Assembly (NCBI RefSeq): GCF_002979515.1
Contig: NZ_PCPA01000016.1
Coordinates: forward strand, 1-64,000
Origin: Microbacterium sp. MYb54
GTDB lineage: Bacteria > Actinomycetota > Actinomycetes > Actinomycetales > Microbacteriaceae
Length of the DNA: 64,000 nt
Reading direction: 5' to 3'
The notes beneath the pieces were generated by a model that did not search any database, was not told the DNA's origin, and was given only the letters and a program-made list of their open reading frames with translations. The translations under genes and the position numbers were made by a program. Of this stretch, positions 10,368-20,643 are shown piece by piece. Positions within the stretch are counted from its first letter, which is position 1. Every line of letters begins with the position of its first letter.

Positions 10368-12922
10368 GTCACTCGGACGGTTGTGGCCTTGCTCGTCGCG
10401 GTTCCGGGGGCAGGGTCGGAACTGCTCACGACTGCCGTCGGCGGGTTGCAGGAGTTGTCGAATTCGATCGATGTGAACCCGGCTCCCCCCAGGGCGGCTG
10501 TCGCCTGGGCTCTCGACATTCCTGCCAGATTCGCCGGAACGGTCGTCCCCTGTCCGTTGCTCGTCGTGAGGGTGATGGTCGCCCCGACCGCCGCTTCCCC
10601 ATTCGGGTCCTGGGCTGTGACGAGACCGACCGCGAGATCGCTGTCCACCGCTGATCCGACGGAGACCTGGAAGTCCGCATCCCTCAGGATCGCGGTCGCC
10701 TCCTCCACCGACTTGCCGACGACGTTCGGAACCGTCGCCAGCTGCTGTCGGGTCAGCTTGCCGTCGGGCTTCGGGAAGGCGCCCGCTGGGTAGGCGTCGT
10801 TGGCTGCGGCCTGTGCCGCCTGTGCCACCGGATAGCGCATGTCGTTGAGGTTCCAGCCGTTGGCCCTCTTACGGTAGATGTTCTCCTGGCCCTGCCAGCG
10901 GCCGGCCCAGACGGCGGTCGCGACCTTGGTGCTGGACTCGATCATCATGGTCGACCAGGTGTCGTGCGTACCGGTCTTGCCGATCAGGGGCGTCCCGTCG
11001 TTCGGGTTGGCCCGGGATCCGGTGCCACCGCCGCCCATCACGCTCTGCAGGGCGAAGGCTGCGGTCGCTGCGACCTCGGGCTGGAGCACGCCATCGGTGC
11101 ACGACGATGCGGGCAGCTCGCGCTCCTTGCCGTCGGCGCCGACCACACGATCGATCGCGCGGGGCGTGCAGTACTTGCCGCCACTCGCGACGGTCGCGTA
11201 GGCGTTCGCCATGGCCAGCGGGGAGATGTTCTTCGGCCCGAGGACATCGAAGGGGACGTTCTCGTCGGTGACCTTGTCACCGTTCGCCAGCGTGACGCCC
11301 ATGCGGTCAGCGACCAGGTTGATGTCGCAGATGTCGAGCTTCGAGGCCATCGCGAAGTAGCCGCTGTTGAGCGAGTTCTTCGTGAAGTTGAGCACGGATC
11401 CGGTGCTGCCACCGCCACCGCCGAAGTTGCCGATCTCCTTGGTGTTGGTGTTCTGCTTGGCGCCGCAGACGGGGATCTTCAGGTTCGTCTGTACGGTTCC
11501 GTTGAGCACCTCGTTGACGGAGTGGCCCTTCTCCAGCCAGTCGATCAGAGTGAAGAGCTTGTAAGTCGAGCCGACCTGGAAGCCACCGGAGTTGCCGTGT
11601 TGCTTGTCGCCGGCGAACACCAGAGATGTGTAGGCCTGGTCGTCGGTGGGAGTCTCGGTGAATGTCGTGTTCTGCGTCATCGAGAGGATGCGCCCGGTGC
11701 CGACCTCGACGGAGACGCCGGCAGCGCCGAAGTACTGGTTGTCGGCGTTCGCCGGGACCACCTCGGACATCTTCTCGGCGGCGGGGCTCTGGATGCGGTA
11801 GTCCAGGGAGGTGTAGATCTTCAGGCCGCCACGGCGGAGCAGGTCGGTCCGCTCCTGCGCGGTCTCGCCGAAGGCCTTGTCGTTCAGCACGATCGACTTC
11901 ACGTACTGGCAGAAGTACGCGCTCGTTCCCGCAGCAGCGCAGCCTTGCGTCGGCGGGTTCAGAGCGGGCGTGATCAAAGAGGCGTCGGCCTCGTCATACT
12001 GCGCCTGAGTGATCTTGCCGTCGGCGAGCATGCGGCCGAGCACGTAGTGACGGCGGTCCAAGGTGAGGGAGTAGCCGTCCGCGGCGGTGTTCAGCGCGAC
12101 GCCCTCGGCGCTGGTGGCCGTGCCCTGTTCCGGCTTGTCGATCCGGAACGTGTTGGGGTTCTGCACGATACCGGCGAGAGTGGCCGACTGCGCGACGGTG
12201 AGGTTCGCCGCCGTCGTCGAGAAGTAGTAGTTCGCGGCCGCTTCGATGCCGTAGACGGTCCCACCGAAGTTGGCGATGTTCAGGTAGCCGAGGAGGATGT
12301 CGTTCTTCGAGAAGTCCTTCTCGATCTGGATCGCGTAGCGCATCTCCTGCAGCTTGCGCTCGATGCCCTTCGCGCCGGTCGCGTTGGTCGCGTCGAGCCA
12401 GCACTGCTGGAGGTCTTCCGAGTACGTCTCGGAGCTGGTGTCCACTTCCTGCTCGCACTTCTGGATGAGCACGTTCTTCACGTACTGCTGGCTGATCGTC
12501 GATGCACCGCGGCTGGAGGTGCCGCGCACGTTGTCGACCAGAGCCTTCACCGTGGCGCCGATGTTGACGCCGCCGTGGCTGTAGAAGTTCTTGTCCTCAC
12601 TCGAGAGGATCGCGTCGTACAGCGAAGGAGAGACCTGCTCGTAGGTGACCGGGACGCGGTTCTGCTCGTAGAACGAGGCGAGTTCGACCGTCGATCCATC
12701 CGGGGCGGTCGCGTAGATGGTCGACTGCTCCATCGGCGTGCTCGGATTGAGGCTCTCCGGGAGCTGGTCGAAGAGGGTGAGGGCCTGGGTGCCGGCGAGG
12801 CCGGTCATCGCGAGGACGGGGGTGACGCTGGCGGTGACCAGGAGACCGGCTACAGCGCTCAGACCGACGAGCCCGACGAGACCGCCGAGCACGCCTCTCA
12901 CCGTGCGATTCTTTTGGGGCAT
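10358..12922 (-). CDS. ponA2: Bifunctional class A penicillin-binding protein with PASTA domains (PonA2-like)
   Basis: Polymerises lipid II and cross-links peptidoglycan at the outer membrane face. The product is 854 aa. A transmembrane anchor is at about residues 10-40, then a GT51 transglycosylase with SSEDKNFYSHGGV. A transpeptidase follows with GSTYK (active serine of SxxK), KNSLNSGYFAM (SxN) and KTGTHDTW. Two C-terminal PASTA repeats begin at VPNVVGKSVEEA and VPANLAGMSRAQA. The neighbouring metallophosphoesterase, DUF4177 gene and ridA match the surroundings of mycobacterial ponA2. The start ATG is at 12922. Confidence 0.93.
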   Translation of the reverse strand: MPQKNRTVRGVLGGLVGLVGLSAVAGLLVTASVTPVLAMTGLAGTQALTLFDQLPESLNPSTPMEQSTIYATAPDGSTVELASFYEQNRVPVTYEQVSPSLYDAILSSEDKNFYSHGGVNIGATVKALVDNVRGTSSRGASTISQQYVKNVLIQKCEQEVDTSSETYSEDLQQCWLDATNATGAKGIERKLQEMRYAIQIEKDFSKNDILLGYLNIANFGGTVYGIEAAANYYFSTTAANLTVAQSATLAGIVQNPNTFRIDKPEQGTATSAEGVALNTAADGYSLTLDRRHYVLGRMLADGKITQAQYDEADASLITPALNPPTQGCAAAGTSAYFCQYVKSIVLNDKAFGETAQERTDLLRRGGLKIYTSLDYRIQSPAAEKMSEVVPANADNQYFGAAGVSVEVGTGRILSMTQNTTFTETPTDDQAYTSLVFAGDKQHGNSGGFQVGSTYKLFTLIDWLEKGHSVNEVLNGTVQTNLKIPVCGAKQNTNTKEIGNFGGGGGSTGSVLNFTKNSLNSGYFAMASKLDICDINLVADRMGVTLANGDKVTDENVPFDVLGPKNISPLAMANAYATVASGGKYCTPRAIDRVVGADGKERELPASSCTDGVLQPEVAATAAFALQSVMGGGGTGSRANPNDGTPLIGKTGTHDTWSTMMIESSTKVATAVWAGRWQGQENIYRKRANGWNLNDMRYPVAQAAQAAANDAYPAGAFPKPDGKLTRQQLATVPNVVGKSVEEATAILRDADFQVSVGSAVDSDLAVGLVTAQDPNGEAAVGATITLTTSNGQGTTVPANLAGMSRAQATAALGGAGFTSIEFDNSCNPPTAVVSSSDPAPGTATSKATTVRVTCQ

Positions 12923-13011
12923 ACGCTTGATCGTAGGGGAGTTCCCTGAATACCGCCTTTGACGAGCTCGCCCCGGAATTCCGGTGTCGTGCCCCGATCG
13001 ACAGGAGTGCC

Positions 13012-13236
13012 ATGACCACGTGGGAGTACCTCACCACGCCGCTGCTGATCCACAACACGGCAGCCATCCTCAACAACTGGGGCAAGCAGGGCTGGGAGCT
13101 CGTGCAGGTCGTACAGGGTCCCGAGGGCGGACTCGTCGCGTATCTGAAGCGCCCCGTGACCTCTGAAGCGTCGACGAACGCCGGCCTCGCGGCCGCAGAA
13201 CAGGCCGCCCGGCAGTTCGAGGGAGGCCAGGCATGA
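13012..13236 (+). CDS. Small DUF4177-like protein
   Basis: A 74 aa soluble protein. WEYLTTPLLIHNTAAILNNW and GKQGWELVQVV are the typical DUF4177 pattern. Its function is unknown. The stop overlaps the ridA start by 4 bases, so the two are translationally coupled. It is divergent from ponA2 with 89 bases between starts, which must hold both promoters. Confidence 0.85.
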   Translation: MTTWEYLTTPLLIHNTAAILNNWGKQGWELVQVVQGPEGGLVAYLKRPVTSEASTNAGLAAAEQAARQFEGGQA

Positions 13237-13691
13237 GCATCGCCGCCCGTCTCGTCGAACTCGGCATCGAGCTGCCCCCCGTCGCCGCCCCCGTCGCCGC
13301 CTACGTCCCGGCCGTCGTGCACGGTGGACTCGTCTACACCTCGGGGCAGCTGCCTTTCGTCGAGGGTGCGCTTCCTGCCGTCGGCAAGGTCGGAGCCGAG
13401 GTCTCCGCGGAGGACGCGAAGTCCTATGCACGCACCTGCGCCCTGAACGCCCTGGCTGCGGCAGCGGATGCCGCGGGCGGCATCGACCGCATCGTGGGTG
13501 TGCTCCGCGTCGGCGGCTTCGTCGCCTCGGCCGACGGGTTCACCGGTCAGCCCGGTGTCATCAACGGCTCGAGCGAAGTCCTCGGTGAGATCTTCGGTGA
13601 TGCCGGACGCCACGCCCGCGCGGCCGTCGGCGTCGCGGAGCTCCCGCTCGGCAGCCCGGTCGAGGTCGAGGTCGCCTTCATCCTCGCCTGA
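13233..13691 (+). CDS. RidA-family protein (enamine/imine deaminase type)
   Basis: A 152 aa YjgF/YER057c/UK114-family protein. Canonical RidA hydrolyses reactive 2-aminoacrylate left by PLP enzymes. Seen here are HGGLVYTSGQLPFVEG near the N-terminus and late segments VNGSSEV-like (INGSSEVLGEIFGDAGRHAR) and AAVGVAELPLGSPVEVEV. The catalytic arginine of canonical RidA lies in a motif near residue 105; the HARAAVG stretch here fits the broader family. It is coupled to the DUF4177 gene and followed by a strong terminator. Confidence 0.87.
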   Translation: MSIAARLVELGIELPPVAAPVAAYVPAVVHGGLVYTSGQLPFVEGALPAVGKVGAEVSAEDAKSYARTCALNALAAAADAAGGIDRIVGVLRVGGFVASADGFTGQPGVINGSSEVLGEIFGDAGRHARAAVGVAELPLGSPVEVEVAFILA

Positions 13692-13729
13692 ACACGAATC
13701 GCGGCATCCGGTGCCGTCCTGAAACGCGA

Positions 13730-13760
13730 AACGCGCCTCCCCGAAGCGGGGAGGCGCGTT
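13730..13760 (+). terminator. Bidirectional terminator between ridA and the LAxTG-protein gene
   Basis: A perfect 13-base stem, AACGCGCCTCCCC with GGGGAGGCGCGTT, and a GAAGC loop. A TTTT-ending run follows on the plus strand. It separates two convergent genes. Confidence 0.85.
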
Positions 13761-13782
13761 TTCACGTCTTGGAGAGTGCCGA

Positions 13783-15555
13783 TCAGTCGAGAGCTTCGCG
13801 GGAGGCGGCAGCGACTCCACGGCGACGCAGCACCGGCCCGCCGAGGACGGCGACGAGGCCGAGCGCCACCAGCCCCACACCGATCCAGGGCGCAGGGGTG
13901 AGCTCGCCGCCGGTGGCTGCGAGTCGCCCGCGCTGCACTGCCGCATCCGCGACCAGAGTCGTCCCTTCCTCGGCGAAGTTCAGGATGAGGTGGTGCTGGC
14001 CGTTCGGCACGTTCGTCAGGTCGAAACGGTCGGTGATCGTGCCGCCGTCCCACTGCACCGTCCCGATCCCGACCGGGGTGGAGCGCATGTTCCCGATGAT
14101 GCTCGTCCGGCTGTCCTGCATCTTCTTGACGAAGTTCGTCATGATGTCGAAGGCCTCGTTGCGCTTGTTGGTGAGGGACTGCAGCCGCAGCATGTCCATC
14201 TGCTGGCTGTTCGACAGTGCATCGAGGAGGCCCGGAATAGTCGCCACCGCTTCGCTCGCGAGCCTCGGTCCCGTCTCAGCGGAAGAGGACAGGAACGGGT
14301 GGTTGACCCCCGTGGCGGTGAGAGCCGTCTTCGCTGCAGCGAGGCCGGCGTCGGTGGGGGACTTGATGTAGGCGTTGAGAGCGGTTCGGGCGTCATTGAG
14401 CTTTCCGATGAGACCATTGCGCTGCTGCACGCCTTCGATCTGTGCGGCGAGCTGCTGGTCGAGCAGTGTCGTCCTGTTGCGCTGGACCATCATCAGCGCG
14501 GTCTCGATGTCCATCGACGCGAAGCCGATCGAGTCGACGGTGAGTGCCGGAGTGCGTGTGGCGATGGGGGACAGCACCTGATTGAGCTGCTGCGCCTGCT
14601 GAGGGGTGGGCTGCTGCGCGAATCCGAGTACCTGGTTCAGCTCGTTGGTGACCAGGACCGGGTTGTTGTCGGCGCCGGCCGTCGCGGCCAGAAGTGCGGT
14701 CAGCTGCGACTCGCTGCTGGCCCCGATCGCGGTGCCGAGGTCTGCCCCTGCGGGCAAGGTGACGGGCGAGACGATCACCGGATCGGTCGGAGTCGGAGTG
14801 GGAGTCGGTGTCGGTGTCGGGGTGGGGGTCGGCGTGGGTGTCGCCCCCTGAGGCACGACGTCGAAGTGACGGCCGATCGACACGAACTGTCCAGCCGGCA
14901 CCGAGAAGGGGCGACTCCCGGAGGGCTGCTGTGCGGCGAGCTCGAACCCGGCGGCAGGGACGAGCGAGACGGCGTAGTCTTCAGCGCTGGTGGTGGGCAG
15001 CGCTCCGGAGGTGAAGCCGCCGCCCGCCGCGAGAGGAATCCGCTGCACGGCGACACCGCCGCTGGAGATCACGACGACACCGCCATCGACTCCCATCGCG
15101 GCAGTGATCACGCCCGTCACCGTGCCGAAGGTTCCGCGCAGCGGCACGGAGACAGGGGCAGGGTTCCCGAGCAGGAACTCCCTGCGCGCGCTTGTCGCTT
15201 CGAGGTCACCGAGCGCTCCCGGCCACACGGCATCGACGATGTAGCTCGTCGGCTCGCCCGCGACGTCGAGAGTGACGGTTCCGTTGGAGCCGGTGGTTCC
15301 GCTCGCCACGACGGCATCCGATCCATCGGTGGTGCGGATGATGACGTTCGCGCCGGAGAGTGCGGCCGACGACGCGCCGTCATCGATGCTGACGTCGATG
15401 GTGACCGGGTATGTCGTCGGCTCAACGGCGTTGGCAGGCAGGGGGAGTGCGAGCAGAGTCAGGCCGGTCACAGCGGCGATCGCGCCGGCGATCTGCAGTC
15501 GGGCCGCATCTGCACGGGCGCGTGTCGACGGAGACATTCGGGGAGGGCGAGGCAT
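13783..15555 (-). CDS. Secreted cell-wall protein with LAxTG sorting signal
   Basis: About 590 aa. The signal peptide is around residues 15-45 (LQIAGAIAAVTGLTLLALPLPANA). Beta-rich adhesin-like repeats follow (DVSIDDGASSAALSGANVII), then a Thr-Pro linker of about nine TP repeats. A long alanine/glutamine-rich helical region comes next. The C-terminus has LAATGGE, a hydrophobic helix (PWIGVGLVALGLVAVLGGPVL) and an RRRG tail. LAxTG is the preferred motif of class E sortases, and no sortase gene is in the window. The ATG at 15555 follows a GGAAGG site. The function is not recognised; a surface or stalk protein is likely. Confidence 0.8.
   Translation of the reverse strand: MPRPPRMSPSTRARADAARLQIAGAIAAVTGLTLLALPLPANAVEPTTYPVTIDVSIDDGASSAALSGANVIIRTTDGSDAVVASGTTGSNGTVTLDVAGEPTSYIVDAVWPGALGDLEATSARREFLLGNPAPVSVPLRGTFGTVTGVITAAMGVDGGVVVISSGGVAVQRIPLAAGGGFTSGALPTTSAEDYAVSLVPAAGFELAAQQPSGSRPFSVPAGQFVSIGRHFDVVPQGATPTPTPTPTPTPTPTPTPTDPVIVSPVTLPAGADLGTAIGASSESQLTALLAATAGADNNPVLVTNELNQVLGFAQQPTPQQAQQLNQVLSPIATRTPALTVDSIGFASMDIETALMMVQRNRTTLLDQQLAAQIEGVQQRNGLIGKLNDARTALNAYIKSPTDAGLAAAKTALTATGVNHPFLSSSAETGPRLASEAVATIPGLLDALSNSQQMDMLRLQSLTNKRNEAFDIMTNFVKKMQDSRTSIIGNMRSTPVGIGTVQWDGGTITDRFDLTNVPNGQHHLILNFAEEGTTLVADAAVQRGRLAATGGELTPAPWIGVGLVALGLVAVLGGPVLRRRGVAAASREALD
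14784..14842 (-). repeat. Low-complexity tract encoding a Thr-Pro repeat
   Basis: Tandem copies of a 6-base unit (GTCGGN-like on the plus strand) encode about nine Thr-Pro pairs inside the LAxTG protein. Such tracts are prone to length change by slippage and usually form an extended wall-spanning linker. Confidence 0.8.
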
Positions 15556-15640
15556 GGGGGAGGCCTTCCGGTTCAGGGGATCGATCTCAGTATGGAGGAA
15601 GTCCACACATCGGTCTCTCCATCCCGCTCGCATCAACGAC

Positions 15641-15681
15641 GCGGTACCCGCACGCTCGAGAAGTCGAGGGCTGGGTACCGC
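15641..15681 (-). terminator. Hairpin downstream of acs
   Basis: GCGGTACCC (15641-15649) pairs with GGGTACCGC (15673-15681), with an inner stem CTCGA/TCGAG around GAAG. It lies 20-60 bases past the acs stop on the minus strand. A probable terminator. Confidence 0.6.
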
Positions 15682-15701
15682 GCCGTTCGCGGATACGACT
15701 G

Positions 15702-17669
<1,968 letters not shown>

Positions 17670-17798
17670 CGGCAGGCGCTCCTTTGCGGCATACGGGTGT
17701 TGCGAGCGAGGTCGTGGGGGTGGGACGACCTGGTCACGGTGAATCTATCCCCGTGGCCCCTCATCGCATACTGCCGAAAGTCGGTATACCTGCCGGTT

Positions 17799-17826
17799 TT
17801 GTCAGGACGGTCGCCTTGCGTACACT
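17799..17826 (+). promoter_or_regulatory. Promoter of the 6C RNA
   Basis: TTGTCA (17799-17804) and TACACT (17821-17826) are 16 bases apart, which is close to a housekeeping-sigma consensus for a GC-rich actinobacterium. It points to a start near 17833, upstream of the two C-loop hairpins. Confidence 0.65.
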
Positions 17827-17832
17827 CGACGA

Positions 17833-17936
17833 CAGCCGAATTCTCATTCCGGCCTTGGCGTGCCCCGATTCCCCCAATCGTGGACCGTCGTGGGCGGCAT
17901 CTCATTCCCCCCGTGAGATGCCGCCCATTCCTTTGG
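17833..17936 (+). ncRNA. 6C small RNA
   Basis: Two hairpins carry C-run loops. CGATT/AATCG encloses CCCCC (17866-17880). A perfect 13-base stem (17892-17904 with 17914-17926) encloses TTCCCCCCG. This is the defining layout of the actinobacterial 6C RNA. It lies between acs and the tad ATPase gene, in the same neighbourhood as the mycobacterial 6C RNA B11. The second hairpin followed by ATTCCTTT probably ends transcription. The ends given are estimates. Of the 404 bases between acs and the tad ATPase, the rest holds promoters only. Confidence 0.85.
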
Positions 17937-18073
17937 GAGCGCTCCCTGGCATCGCCGACTGCGGACACGTTCAAGTCCTGCACGGCGAGCCGATGGGGTG
18001 TCTTCTGCACAGCCTCTGGCCCAGCCGGAAGCTGACGGATCCTCGCCGTGGGGGTGCCGCCTACCGTCGGGTC

Positions 18074-19081
18074 ATGCCTGATTCCTTCGTCATCCAACCC
18101 AGAGGATCGCGGCCCGCCGGGGCGGCGGCAGATGCCGCGCCAGAGCCCCTGCGGATGGATCCCGCATTCGGTCCCCTCATCGCGCACATCGATGAGGTCG
18201 TGACCGATGTGTTCGTGAACGGCGCGGACGGATTGTTCCTCGATCGTGGACACGGGGCCGAACCGGCGGTCGGCTGGCGGGCCTCGGAGCGAGAGGTCCG
18301 CGACCTCGCGGTCGCGCTCGTCGGACTCGGCGGTCGTCACCTCGACGACCAGGCGCCCTGCGTCGATGTCCGCCTCGATTCCGGCATCCGGGTGCATGCC
18401 GTGCTCGCGCCCGTCTCGACCACCGGCACCGCCCTCTCCATCCGCATCCCCCGGGTACGTGCGGCCGATCTCGAAGCGCTCGCCGCCCTCGGCTCCTTCG
18501 ACGCACGTCAGCAGAGCTGGCTCCTCGGTCTGGTCGCCGAACGGGCGAACATCCTCATCACGGGAGGCACGGGAACAGGCAAGACCACTCTGCTGTCGGC
18601 GATGCTTTCCGAGGTTTCGCCCACCGAACGCATCGTCACGATCGAAGACGTCGCCGAGCTGCGACCGCGTCATCCCCATCACGTCGCGCTTGAGGCGAGG
18701 CAGGCGAATCTGGAGGGTGCCGGGGGTATCACTCTCGCCCGACTGGTGCGCGAGTCGCTGCGGATGCGACCCGATCGGCTCGTGGTGGGCGAGTGTCGCG
18801 GTGAGGAAGTGCGCGAACTGCTCACCGCTCTCAACACGGGACACGACGGGGGAGCGGGCACATTGCATGCGAGCGGGCTTCGCGACGTTCCCGCCCGGCT
18901 CGAGGCACTCGGCGCGCTCGCCGGGATGGATGCGGTCGCGCTCGCCCGACAGGCGGTCAGCGCGTTCACGGTCGTGCTGCACCTCGACCGTGCTCCTGGA
19001 GGGGTCCGTCGCATCCGTCAAGCAGGGCGGCTCGTGATCGTGGGCGACCGACTGGATATCGAAGAGGTGCAGCCGTGGTGA
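18074..19081 (+). CDS. TadA/CpaF-type secretion ATPase
   Basis: The hexameric ATPase that powers Flp-type pilus or secretion assembly on the cytoplasmic side. The product is 335 aa, shorter than CpaF of proteobacteria but usual for actinobacteria. The N-terminal domain carries VFVNGADGLFLDRG. Walker A is ITGGTGTGKTTLL, the Asp box is VTIEDVAEL, Walker B is RLVVGECRGEE, and the His-box region is HDGGAGTLHASG. The ATG at 18074 lies 6 bases after TACCGT, so it is probably leaderless. A longer upstream frame would include the 6C RNA and is rejected. It overlaps the next gene by a few bases. Confidence 0.92.
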   Translation: MPDSFVIQPRGSRPAGAAADAAPEPLRMDPAFGPLIAHIDEVVTDVFVNGADGLFLDRGHGAEPAVGWRASEREVRDLAVALVGLGGRHLDDQAPCVDVRLDSGIRVHAVLAPVSTTGTALSIRIPRVRAADLEALAALGSFDARQQSWLLGLVAERANILITGGTGTGKTTLLSAMLSEVSPTERIVTIEDVAELRPRHPHHVALEARQANLEGAGGITLARLVRESLRMRPDRLVVGECRGEEVRELLTALNTGHDGGAGTLHASGLRDVPARLEALGALAGMDAVALARQAVSAFTVVLHLDRAPGGVRRIRQAGRLVIVGDRLDIEEVQPW

Positions 19082-19977
19082 TCCGGCGGCGTCGCGCGTC
19101 GGAGCGAGCGACGACCGGCTCGGCCGATGCCGCGACTTCTGTGCAGACGTTGGCCGTGCTGCTGCAGGCGGGTGCCGTGCCGCTCGTCGCCTGGCGGCAT
19201 CTGGCCGATACCGGTGATCCGCACGCGATCGCCGTGATCGAGCGGGTCGATCGGGGCGTCCCGCTGCTCGCGGCCATCGAGGCTGAAGATGGCGCATGGG
19301 TCGACCTCTCAGCCGCGTGGGAGATCGCGACGACGGTGGGTGCGCCGCTTGCAGAAGTCCTCCGAATGATCGCCGAGGCTTTGCGAGATGCGGCATCCGC
19401 TGCCGACGACGTGCGCATCGCGCTCGCCGAACCCGCGGGGACGGCGCGACTGCTGCTCTGGATGCCTTTCGCCGGCCTGCTCCTCGGGTTCGCCCTCGGA
19501 TTCGACACCATCGGTGTCATCTTCGGGAACCCGCTCGGCGGTGCCTGCGTGATCTCCGGCCTGCTCCTCGTGCTGGCGGCGCGATTTTGGACCGGGCGGC
19601 TGCTTCGACGCGCGCGACCGGCACCTGGAACCCCCGGAATGCGAGCGGAGCTGGTCGCCATCGCGCTCGCCGGTGGTGCATCCATCGACCGTGCGCTCCA
19701 GCTCGTCTCCGATAGCTCCGCGTCTGGCGGGAGCGATGAGCGCGTGCGTGCCGTACTCGATCTGTCCCGCGCGGCCGGTGTGCCCGCAGCGGAACTGCTC
19801 CGTGCGTCAGCCGCCCAGGACCGGCACGCAGCCAGAGTGCAGGGGCGGCTTCGTGCCGCGAAGCTCTCGACGCGTCTGCTGTTCCCGCTCGGCGTCTGCA
19901 CCCTGCCCGCATTCCTCCTGCTCGGGGTCGCGCCCCTGCTGCTGAGCGTCCTCGCCTCGACCCCGCTGTCGCTGTGA
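19075..19977 (+). CDS. TadB/TadC-like inner-membrane platform protein (T2SS-F family)
   Basis: About 300 aa. Two membrane-rich blocks (LLLWMPFAGLLLGFALGF with GACVISGLLLVLAARFW, and STRLLFPLGVCTLPAFLLLGVAPLLLS) follow or flank soluble helical segments. This is the layout of the type II secretion F family. Only one such gene is present, whereas many tad loci have separate tadB and tadC. This one seems to combine the N-terminal half of one with the C-terminal half of the other. The start is GTG 19075 or GTG 19078; the latter gives a 4-base overlap with the ATPase stop. Confidence 0.82.
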   Translation: MVIRRRRASERATTGSADAATSVQTLAVLLQAGAVPLVAWRHLADTGDPHAIAVIERVDRGVPLLAAIEAEDGAWVDLSAAWEIATTVGAPLAEVLRMIAEALRDAASAADDVRIALAEPAGTARLLLWMPFAGLLLGFALGFDTIGVIFGNPLGGACVISGLLLVLAARFWTGRLLRRARPAPGTPGMRAELVAIALAGGASIDRALQLVSDSSASGGSDERVRAVLDLSRAAGVPAAELLRASAAQDRHAARVQGRLRAAKLSTRLLFPLGVCTLPAFLLLGVAPLLLSVLASTPLSL

Positions 19978-20050
19978 CTGCCCCGATGCAGCCAACGCCA
20001 CCCGATGCCGAGGCATCCCAGAGAAAGATCCCAGAGAAAGAAGGAACACC

Positions 20051-20248
20051 ATGACCGACATCCCCCGGCTGGACCGGCATCGCGCTGCGACTCTGTTCGG
20101 CGATGACACCGGCGCCGCCACCGCCGAGTACGCGATCACGACCATGGCGGCAGTGGCCTTCGCCGGGCTCCTGGTGGTCATCATGCGGTCGGACGAGGTC
20201 CGCGGGATCCTCACCGATCTCGTGCGGCGGGCGTTGACGGTGTCGTGA
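20051..20248 (+). CDS. Flp pilin-like DUF4244 protein
   Basis: A 65 aa predicted pilin. A short basic N-terminus is followed by DTGAATAEYAITTMAAVAFAGLLVVIM. There a Glu-Tyr pair leads into a single hydrophobic helix, as in Flp prepilins. Other actinobacterial loci carry it at the same position. AAAGAAGGAACACC before the ATG gives a good ribosome binding site, which suits a highly made pilin. Its stop overlaps the next start (TGATG). Confidence 0.82.
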   Translation: MTDIPRLDRHRAATLFGDDTGAATAEYAITTMAAVAFAGLLVVIMRSDEVRGILTDLVRRALTVS

Positions 20249-20643
20249 TGCGCAGCGCGAAGGGGGCGAGGGCTCTGCGTGAGCCGGGGGAGGTCTCCCG
20301 GGCTTCGTGCCGCACGGGAGACCGAGGCTCCGTCTCAGCGGAGCTGGCCCTCGCCCTCCCCGCTGTCGTGCTGGCACTTCTGCTCGGTGCGGGTGCGCTC
20401 GGAGCAGCATCACGCCAAGTGGCTCTGCAGGATGCGTCCGCCGACGCGGCGCGTGTGCTCGGACGTGGTGAAGGACACGCCGCCGCGGCTAGCGTCGTTC
20501 ATGCCGCAGTCTCGGGTGCGAAGGCGTCGTCATCACTCACGGACGACCTCGCGTGTGTCACGGCGTCTCTCGAAGTCTCCGTCGGGCCGCTGATCCGGAT
20601 CCCCTTGCGGGCGTCGAGCTGCGCGCTCGCCGGGGGTCTCTGA
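20248..20643 (+). CDS. TadE-family pseudopilin
   Basis: About 131 aa. The TadE signature appears as GSVSAELALALPAVVLALLLGAGALG, with a Glu just before the hydrophobic helix (about residues 27-55). A soluble domain follows, with cysteines in DLACVTASL and ASSCALAG. It is likely an envelope component of the Flp-type machine. The start overlaps the pilin stop and the stop overlaps the next start, each in TGATG, so translation is coupled through the locus. Confidence 0.85.
   Translation: MRSAKGARALREPGEVSRASCRTGDRGSVSAELALALPAVVLALLLGAGALGAASRQVALQDASADAARVLGRGEGHAAAASVVHAAVSGAKASSSLTDDLACVTASLEVSVGPLIRIPLRASSCALAGGL

Noticed and set aside
10944..10956. TGGTCGACCA resembling the GntR operator
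   Set aside because: It lacks the central base of TGGTCNGACCA and lies inside the ponA2-like coding region.
17684..18074. 130-residue N-terminal extension of the tad ATPase
   Set aside because: It would translate through the 6C RNA and its terminator, and the ATG at 18074 has the TANNNT-N6 start layout.
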